From positions 744,001 through 808,000 of the forward strand of contig JBOEGY010000007.1 of NCBI GenBank assembly GCA_050633665.1: a stretch of 64,000 nucleotides of DNA. The letters are read 5' to 3'. The notes beneath the pieces are model-generated. The model did no database searches. It saw nothing but the letters and a program-made list of their open reading frames with translations, and was not told the origin of the DNA. A program made the translations under genes and the position numbers. Position 1 is the first letter of the stretch; each line of letters begins with the position of its first letter. Of the stretch, positions 58,848 through 64,000 are shown in pieces. Origin of the DNA: JAUIAI01 sp050633665 (GTDB lineage: Bacteria > Pseudomonadota > Gammaproteobacteria > Burkholderiales > Burkholderiaceae_E).

Positions 58848-59696
58848 CTAGAGCTCTACCTGGCCTTCAATCAGGATGTGAGTCTGGCCGCCGATCATCA
58901 TGCGCGGTAAATCGGAATCGCCAGGCTCCGGCCGCCAGTAGATCCGACCCTGCCGGTTGATGCATTGCCCTTGCGATACCAGCATCGGCTTTGAAATCTC
59001 GCCCTGGCTGGCAAACCAATGGGCAATCGCCGCATTCAGTGAACCGGTTATCGGATCCTCCGGCATGCCACTGGAAGGGGCAAGCATGCGAACTTCAAAA
59101 TCAGTCGGCTGATCCGGGCTGTGACGGCCGATCAGGCCGATCGGCTCGAATTGCGGCCAACTGACCCGGGACGAATCAACCGCCAGAACATCAGCGGCAC
59201 CGCGTAGCTCCAGGACTTGCCACACTGGCCCGTTGTTCAGTAACGCTGATCGCATAATCTGATCTTCTGCCAGCCCGAGCGCACCGGCAATACGGGCACG
59301 TTGCGCCTCAGATAAGATCTCAATCGTGGTTGGCGGCGCCGCGAACGCCGGTACCTCACCCGTCAGGTCGATTTCGATCAGACCCACCGCACACTCTTGC
59401 ACCACTATGCCAGGCCGGTTCGGCACGCCCCTCAGGTGCAGCCACGCCGCGCAACTACCAAGCGTTGGATGGCCCGCAAAAGGCATTTCACGGCTTGGTG
59501 TGAAGATTCTGACCCGATAGTCTGCGGCGGGATCGGTAGGCGGCAACAAGAACGTGGTCTCGGCCAGATTCGTCCAGGCTGCAAACGCCTGCATCTGCTG
59601 TTCGCTCAAATCGCCGGCATCGGCAACGACCGCAAGCGCATTACCCCGCGTAGGTGTCGCGGTAAAAACATCGCATTGGATGAAACGCCGCTTCAT
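58848..59696 (-). CDS. PhzF family isomerase-like protein
   Basis: The 282-residue protein has the PhzF duplicated fold: FIQCDVFTATPTRGNALAVVAD at the N-terminus, the catalytic Glu in WTNLAETTFLLPP, the TPSREMPFAGHPTLGSCAAW segment and PSSGMPEDPITGSLNAAIAHW in the second half. Members include diaminopimelate-epimerase-like isomerases; only PhzF itself has a defined role in phenazine synthesis. No phenazine genes are present, so the substrate is unknown. Its start overlaps the stop of the GFA gene by four bases (ATGA). Confidence 0.93.
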   Translation of the reverse strand: MKRRFIQCDVFTATPTRGNALAVVADAGDLSEQQMQAFAAWTNLAETTFLLPPTDPAADYRVRIFTPSREMPFAGHPTLGSCAAWLHLRGVPNRPGIVVQECAVGLIEIDLTGEVPAFAAPPTTIEILSEAQRARIAGALGLAEDQIMRSALLNNGPVWQVLELRGAADVLAVDSSRVSWPQFEPIGLIGRHSPDQPTDFEVRMLAPSSGMPEDPITGSLNAAIAHWFASQGEISKPMLVSQGQCINRQGRIYWRPEPGDSDLPRMMIGGQTHILIEGQVEL

Positions 59697-60058
59697 GGCA
59701 TTTCCGCGCCGACGGTGGCGCGTACCGGAATGCCAGCGGGATCAAAGCCCTCGAGACAATTGACGTTTATGCCAAGAAAATCAGGGGTGACCCGCTTACG
59801 ATGAAACGGATAAATGCCGCACCGGCGGCAAAAGTAATGCGTGGCCGTCTTGGTGTGAAACTGATAACTCGCCAATGAGGCTTCGCCAGCCAGGAGTTTG
59901 AAACTCGCTTCCGGGACTTTAACCATTAATGCATTCTTGCGTTTGCAGATCGAGCAATCGCAGGTTGTCAGCTCAGGGAAATCGGATTCAATTTCAAACT
60001 GAATCTCTCCGCAATGACATGAACCTGAATACCGTTCAGGCTGGCGAGTTGCTGTCAT
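59693..60058 (-). CDS. GFA (glutathione-dependent formaldehyde-activating) family protein
   Basis: ATG 60058 gives 121 residues with AAGGA six bases upstream; the frame is open to 60157 but the extra part is not family-like. The zinc-binding Cys pattern is complete: SCHCGEIQFEIES, CDCSICKRKNA and YFCRRCGIYPFHR. Many GFA proteins bind zinc and glutathione, but few have proven formaldehyde chemistry. It is the first gene of a two-gene unit with the PhzF-type gene, divergent from the DUF427 gene 70 bases away. Confidence 0.9.
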   Translation of the reverse strand: MTATRQPERYSGSCHCGEIQFEIESDFPELTTCDCSICKRKNALMVKVPEASFKLLAGEASLASYQFHTKTATHYFCRRCGIYPFHRKRVTPDFLGINVNCLEGFDPAGIPVRATVGAEMP

Positions 60059-60128
60059 GGTTATCCTTGTCAGGAATCGGCTGGAAACCCCATCATAGCT
60101 TCTTTGACCCCCGAACCCGGAGATCATT

Positions 60129-60533
60129 ATGGCGTTTGAATCAATCACCCTGGCCAATGAGGCTATTCACAACCCGGCCGAGCCGCGCCACTTCATGCGC
60201 TTCAAACCAGTCAGCAATCGTATTGTGGTGCGAGTCGGCGGACAGATTCTTGCCGACTCGGTTCGGGCGATGCGGATGAACGAGGTTGGCCGTGACCTTT
60301 ATGACTCAGTCACCTATCTGCCCATGGCGGATGTGTCGGACCAACTAAAACCACTGCCAGACAAGAAAACTCATTGTCCCCTGAAAGGGGATGCACACTA
60401 CTACACCCTGGACGGAAACACGCCGATTGCCTGGTCTTATGATGAGCCGTTCGATTTTTCAGCGGCAATCAAAGGCTATGTCGCGTTCTATGGCGATCAG
60501 GTGACCCTCGAAGAAACCGGCACCAGAGCATAG
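60129..60533 (+). CDS. DUF427 family protein
   Basis: The 134-residue protein has DUF427 features: RIVVRVGGQILADSVRAMRMNE, YLPMADVSDQLKP, KTHCPLKGDAHYYTL, IAWSYDEPFDFSAAIKGYVAFY. These are small beta-barrel proteins of unknown enzymology, sometimes fused to nucleotidyltransferases. The stop codon TAG lies exactly in the loop of a 13-base-pair hairpin (60517-60546). It is divergent from the GFA gene and converges on the crotonase gene. Confidence 0.9.
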   Translation: MAFESITLANEAIHNPAEPRHFMRFKPVSNRIVVRVGGQILADSVRAMRMNEVGRDLYDSVTYLPMADVSDQLKPLPDKKTHCPLKGDAHYYTLDGNTPIAWSYDEPFDFSAAIKGYVAFYGDQVTLEETGTRA

Positions 60534-60546
60534 GCTCTGGTGCCGG
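60517..60546. terminator. Perfect 13-bp inverted repeat with the DUF427 stop codon in its loop
   Basis: CCGGCACCAGAGC and its exact complement GCTCTGGTGCCGG flank the four-base loop ATAG, whose TAG is the stop codon of the DUF427 gene. There is no T-run, but the position between convergent genes suggests a terminator-like or mRNA-stabilising hairpin. Confidence 0.6.
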
Positions 60547-60586
60547 CGGCATTACTGGATAGTCTGTGGGCCGTGACCCGCGCCAG

Positions 60587-61351
60587 CTATTTTCCCTTCC
60601 AGTTTGGTGCCCGCTTCTCGGCGAAAGCTGTTGGCCCTTCGAACCCGTCTTCGGACTTGAACACATGCATGTGTTCGGCGGCCTGGTATTCCCAGAATTC
60701 CTGCTCGCTGCGCCCTTGCATTTCGCGAATCAGCGCCTTGGATGCCTTGAGCCCCAGTGGCGCATTCTTGGCAATCTGTTCGGCCAGTTCCAGTGCGGCA
60801 TTGACGGACTCGCCTTTCTCAACCAGTTCGGTGACCAGACCGTATTGGTGTGCGATCTCGGCGGTGATCGGCTTGGCGGTTAACGCCATCTTCATTGCAA
60901 GCCCGTACGGCAGCGCCCGGGGCAGACGCAGCAAGGCGCCAGCGGCTGCAAACAATCCGACGCCGGTTTCGGGAATCCCCAGCTTTGCGCCCTTGGAGGC
61001 AACCAGAATGTCACAGGACAGTGCCAGCTCAAGTCCGCCGGCCAGTGCGAACCCCTCAATAGCCGCAATTAACGGCTTGTCCGGGCCGCGCTCGGTCAGA
61101 CCGCCAAAGCCGCGACCGGGAACACTGGGCATACCGCCGTTGACAAACGCTTTGAGGTCCATGCCGGCGGAGAATCCCCGGCCATTGCCGGTCAGGACGC
61201 CGACGGATAATTCCGGATCATTGTCCAGTTGCTCCATCGCAGCGGCCAGCGCGGTTGCAAGCTCGATGTTGACCGCGTTCATCGCATCAGGACGGTTAAG
61301 CGTAATGAGCAAGGTGCGACCACGCACCTCGGTAAGTACTTCTTCAGCCAT
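60587..61351 (-). CDS. Enoyl-CoA hydratase (crotonase)
   Basis: The 254-residue protein is a typical crotonase: LLITLNRPDAMNAVN, the oxyanion segment FSAGMDLKAFV and AAIEGFALAGGLELALSCD. Both catalytic glutamates of classic hydratases are in place, the first in GGLELA and the second in LGIPETGVGL, unlike the crotonase encoded at 4826. Hydration of a 2-enoyl-CoA is therefore likely. It is the last gene of a minus-strand set with DUF169 and TauD-like genes, 35 bases after the DUF169 stop. Confidence 0.92.
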   Translation of the reverse strand: MAEEVLTEVRGRTLLITLNRPDAMNAVNIELATALAAAMEQLDNDPELSVGVLTGNGRGFSAGMDLKAFVNGGMPSVPGRGFGGLTERGPDKPLIAAIEGFALAGGLELALSCDILVASKGAKLGIPETGVGLFAAAGALLRLPRALPYGLAMKMALTAKPITAEIAHQYGLVTELVEKGESVNAALELAEQIAKNAPLGLKASKALIREMQGRSEQEFWEYQAAEHMHVFKSEDGFEGPTAFAEKRAPNWKGK

Positions 61352-61386
61352 TGGAAAACCTCAGTTTGGTTCAGTGATTTAGTAAG

Positions 61387-62181
61387 TCAGGCAGCCCGGT
61401 CGGGATAACTCGCAGCCATACCATCGCGAACATCCTGACCAACGCCGTATTGGGGAAACGGATAGCGAAATCCGTTTTTGGATAATGCTTTCATGCCGGC
61501 GATCGCTTTCAGCAAGAACTCCGGCGGCAAGGCCATCAGCATTTCGTCGTCGAGCACGCCGCCGTAACGTCGCTCGGCAAAACAGGGAATTGACAGACTC
61601 GGTGTGCGGGTCGTCAATGCACGCCCCCAGGAGTCGGCACAAGACGACTCACCCACCACGCTCCAGTCGAAGCGCTTGTAGCCGGACCACTGCAAGCCGT
61701 TAATGAAATAGATCATCGCACCAGGCGTCGCATAAAACATCACGATGTCGGGTGGATCCAGTCTGCCGTTGGCTAACGGCGAAACAGCGAGCCCTTTGTA
61801 CTTACCGTGCGGAACAACGTGCATTGCAGCCTGATGAGCGCCGGCGTCTTCGAGGGTGGCATACCAGACCCCCACCATATGCTGCCCCGAGCGCCAGGCA
61901 GCGTCTTGCTCACCCAGACCAACCACCGCGCGACATTGAGCGCCGACAAGATCATCACCGGTAATGCCAACAGTACGGCCCAGCCGCGAGGCCTGGGCTA
62001 CCACCTGATCGGTGGTGTGAATTTTGCCAGGGCGACGGATCTTCTCGACCGCTTCCATCTCGTCAACGGTTTCGAACAGCTTCATGCCAATGGTAAAGCT
62101 ACGAAGCTTCAGCAGGCGATCAAGCTCACCCGCGACATCGGTCCAGTTCAGCGTGGTCGGATCAGCATTTGATTGTGTCAT
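61387..62181 (-). CDS. DUF169 family protein
   Basis: The 264-residue protein fits DUF169: ELDRLLKLRSFTIGMKLFETVDEMEAVEKIRRPGK (in two parts), the middle VFYATPGAMIYFINGLQW-like segment, and Cys residues in VVGESSCADSW, LSIPCFAERRYGG and GAQCRAVVG. Some DUF169 proteins occur next to cofactor or redox genes; no function is established. Its ATG is one base after the stop of the dioxygenase gene, so translation is probably coupled. The neighbours (dioxygenase, crotonase, amidohydrolase) point to degradation of an aromatic or heterocyclic compound. Confidence 0.85.
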   Translation of the reverse strand: MTQSNADPTTLNWTDVAGELDRLLKLRSFTIGMKLFETVDEMEAVEKIRRPGKIHTTDQVVAQASRLGRTVGITGDDLVGAQCRAVVGLGEQDAAWRSGQHMVGVWYATLEDAGAHQAAMHVVPHGKYKGLAVSPLANGRLDPPDIVMFYATPGAMIYFINGLQWSGYKRFDWSVVGESSCADSWGRALTTRTPSLSIPCFAERRYGGVLDDEMLMALPPEFLLKAIAGMKALSKNGFRYPFPQYGVGQDVRDGMAASYPDRAA

Positions 62182-62182
62182 T

Positions 62183-63247
62183 TCAAACAGGCTCCAGAGG
62201 AACAGTGAGTTTCATACCGGGCACAACAATGCCACCCCGGTTGCCGACTTCGACCGACCCGAATCGCTGAGCATATACGGGTGGCAAAGGTCGTGCACCG
62301 GGTACTGCCAGCCACAGTCGCAACAGATGGCGTCGCTTGCTCCGCTCGGGCCAGTCTTCGAACGATGTCCGGTCGTGCAGCATCGTGTGGTTATGAACCA
62401 ATTGAACATCGCCCGGTTGGAAAGTCATTTCCATCCCAATGTCCGGATCATTCGCCAGTTCATCAAACAGATCCAGCGCTTCGAGCTGGATTGGCGTCAG
62501 AGCGGGCACTTGTTCAAAACGCCTGGCCGATTCGATATACCGCCGAGCATATAGCGCCGACAGAAACCCCTGGTACCAACTGAACACAGGCACCTCGTGC
62601 CAGGGTTTTTCGCCGACAGGGACTTCGCCACGCCGGTCGGTTTGCATCGGCTCAAACAGAACCGGCAGCAGGTCTGGCCGGCGCTTGAGCATTTCATTGT
62701 AGATGGTCGTCGAACTAACCAGCGCTGACGCACCGCCTGATCTGGCGGTTTTCAGGCAGAGCAGGCTTACGATATCGCAAGAGTCGGTATGAAATGTCTG
62801 ACGTTCGCTGGTCTGATAGATGCGGGCGGTCGGGTCGTTTTCGGCATCCCGCCCCAGGTCACAAACATGGCCCAGCAAATGGCCTTTGCCATTTTGAGAG
62901 CGCGGATTGCCAAAGTAGCTCCCCAGACCCAGAAAAGCGATAGAAGATTCACGCACCGACCATTCATTGACCGGCAAACCCCGTAATAAGGCAAATCCAC
63001 GGCCACTGACCACTTGCTCACGGATATCGATCAACTTCGGCCCAAGGCCTGGCAAATCAAAATCAGACTGGCCGATGTTGGCCAGGTCGGTGCCCTGGCT
63101 GATAACAGCCTCAACAGCGGCATTTACTTCGGCCACCTCAGCAGTTGTGAGCTGGCAGACCCACGAGGTGTCATCTCGCATTTGATGGCCATACCATGCA
63201 CAAGGGCCGTCAATGGCCGTCGGAAGGCTGAGAGTATCCAATGGCAT
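62183..63247 (-). CDS. TauD/TfdA family Fe(II)/2-oxoglutarate dioxygenase
   Basis: The 354-residue protein has the iron-binding HxD in RQTFHTDSCDIVSLLCL, the distal His in QLVHNHTMLHDRTSF and the 2-oxoglutarate-binding Arg in RRHLLRLWLA, in the order of TauD/TfdA-type dioxygenases. The N-terminus carries QVVSGRGFALLRGLPV, also family-typical. It hydroxylates a small carboxylate or similar substrate with oxygen and 2-oxoglutarate. It is the first gene of the minus-strand set, 78 bases from a divergent amidohydrolase gene, with which it probably shares control sites. Confidence 0.92.
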   Translation of the reverse strand: MPLDTLSLPTAIDGPCAWYGHQMRDDTSWVCQLTTAEVAEVNAAVEAVISQGTDLANIGQSDFDLPGLGPKLIDIREQVVSGRGFALLRGLPVNEWSVRESSIAFLGLGSYFGNPRSQNGKGHLLGHVCDLGRDAENDPTARIYQTSERQTFHTDSCDIVSLLCLKTARSGGASALVSSTTIYNEMLKRRPDLLPVLFEPMQTDRRGEVPVGEKPWHEVPVFSWYQGFLSALYARRYIESARRFEQVPALTPIQLEALDLFDELANDPDIGMEMTFQPGDVQLVHNHTMLHDRTSFEDWPERSKRRHLLRLWLAVPGARPLPPVYAQRFGSVEVGNRGGIVVPGMKLTVPLEPV

Positions 63248-63325
63248 TCATCCCGATAGAAGCATACTTGCGATACCGCTGATGATACAGTTTCACCGCA
63301 AAGTGAGATTCTTCGCGAGGAGACA

Positions 63326-64000
63326 ATGGAACCGCTTCAAATCGTCGATGCGCACCACCACTTCTGGGACCTTGATCGCAACTACCACCCGTGGCTGCGT
63401 GACGAGCCGATGATTCCGTTCCGGTACGGTGACTACTCCCGCATTCGGCGCAATTACCTGCCTCCCGACTACCTGGCAGACAGCGCACGATTCAAGATAC
63501 TTGCCTCGGTCTACATAGAAGCCGAATGGGACCCCACCGACCCGATCGGCGAGACCCGCTGGATCCATGAAATAGCCCGGCACTCGCGCTATCCGAATGC
63601 GGTGGTGGCACAAGCCTGGCTGGACCGCGAGGATGTCGGCGAGGTCCTGGCAACCCAGGCTGGATTCCCTCTGGTGCGCGGAATCCGGCACAAACCTCAG
63701 GCCAGCCTGTCTCCGGAACATGCTTCACGCGGCGCGCCCGGCTCTATGGACGATCCTAAATGGCGTGACGGATATCGTTTATTGGCTGATCACGGCTTTA
63801 GCTTTGATCTGCAAACGCCGTGGTGGCATTTTGCCGCTGCTGCCGACCTGGCTCGCGACTTTCCCAACACGCTGATAATCGTGAACCACACCGGCTTGCC
63901 GGCTGACCGTTCCGAGGCCGGGCTGCAAGCCTGGCGAGAAGCACTTCAAAAACTGGCCAAACACAGCAATGTCCGTTTGAAAATTTCCGGACTCGGCGTG
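63326..64000 (+). CDS. Amidohydrolase 2 family metal hydrolase, N-terminal part (3' end outside window)
   Basis: The frame starts at ATG 63326 with GAGGAGA four to nine bases upstream and stays open to the window end (225 codons). The N-terminal IVDAHHHFWDLDRNYHPWL supplies the HxH metal ligands, and LIIVNHTGLPADRSEAGL the later His, as in TIM-barrel amidohydrolase 2 enzymes, which include lactonases and 2-pyrone-4,6-dicarboxylate hydrolase. It is divergent from the dioxygenase gene. The chemistry, hydrolysis of a lactone or decarboxylation, cannot be fixed from this fragment. Confidence 0.9.
   Translation, partial: MEPLQIVDAHHHFWDLDRNYHPWLRDEPMIPFRYGDYSRIRRNYLPPDYLADSARFKILASVYIEAEWDPTDPIGETRWIHEIARHSRYPNAVVAQAWLDREDVGEVLATQAGFPLVRGIRHKPQASLSPEHASRGAPGSMDDPKWRDGYRLLADHGFSFDLQTPWWHFAAAADLARDFPNTLIIVNHTGLPADRSEAGLQAWREALQKLAKHSNVRLKISGLGV

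Noticed and set aside
1..64000. tRNA, rRNA, insertion sequences or integrase genes
   Set aside because: None was recognised on reading either strand; there are no transposase motifs or terminal inverted repeats that I could support.

Overview
The window is gene-dense bacterial DNA of fairly high GC, with short gaps, ATGA/TGATG overlaps and Gram-negative features: lipoproteins, twin-arginine signals, an OmpA-type protein and periplasmic adaptors. GroES and GroEL read most like betaproteobacterial (Burkholderiales-type) proteins, and a CIRCE operator precedes groES, so a betaproteobacterium or close relative is the best guess. This is from memory of the families, not from a search.

Layout. 1-7558: acyl-CoA-type catabolic operon (hydantoinase-like end, isochorismatase-like protein, flavoprotein, paired acyl-CoA dehydrogenases, crotonase, glutathione transferase, Rieske ferredoxin, dienoyl-CoA isomerase). 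7720-8901: small membrane protein and an SDR. 8978-25930: seven coupled genes: GAF-HlyD fusion, PqqD-M50-adaptor fusion, short SecA-like ATPase, second adaptor, a 1957-residue DUF4347/cadherin-like surface protein, a hybrid histidine kinase and a REC-GGDEF-EAL protein. 26032-32791: exported WD40-caspase protein, DUF442 phosphatase, large lipoprotein. 33520-38957: curli-like locus with two proteins built on a Q-x-G-x-x-N repeat, a CsgG-like lipoprotein fused to peptidoglycan-binding and DUF4384 domains, small exported proteins, a DUF2807 protein and an OmpA-type anchor. 39033-42040: hydrolase, then an ECF sigma / anti-sigma / Tat-exported caspase operon. 42446-44692: CIRCE-controlled groESL. 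44741-48491: YjbQ, LRAT-like protein, serC-serA and a small membrane protein. 48498-52168: PaaI-like thioesterase, PaaZ and a LuxR-type regulator. 52693-57904: DUF1800/DUF1501 pair and a copper amine oxidase. 58027-60533: methyltransferase, PhzF, GFA and DUF427 proteins. 60587-64000: crotonase, DUF169, TauD-like dioxygenase and a divergent amidohydrolase cut by the window end.

Two systems stand out. The first is the apparent dedicated export and anchoring machinery for the DUF4347 protein. The second links distant genes: the motif TGAACC-N16-CGAC lies upstream of the WD40-caspase gene, the first curlin-like gene and, on the minus strand, the ECF sigma operon, with a fourth copy inside the DUF2807 gene. 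This looks like an ECF promoter, and suggests that the sigma factor controls itself, two exported caspase-fold proteins and an extracellular amyloid-like matrix.
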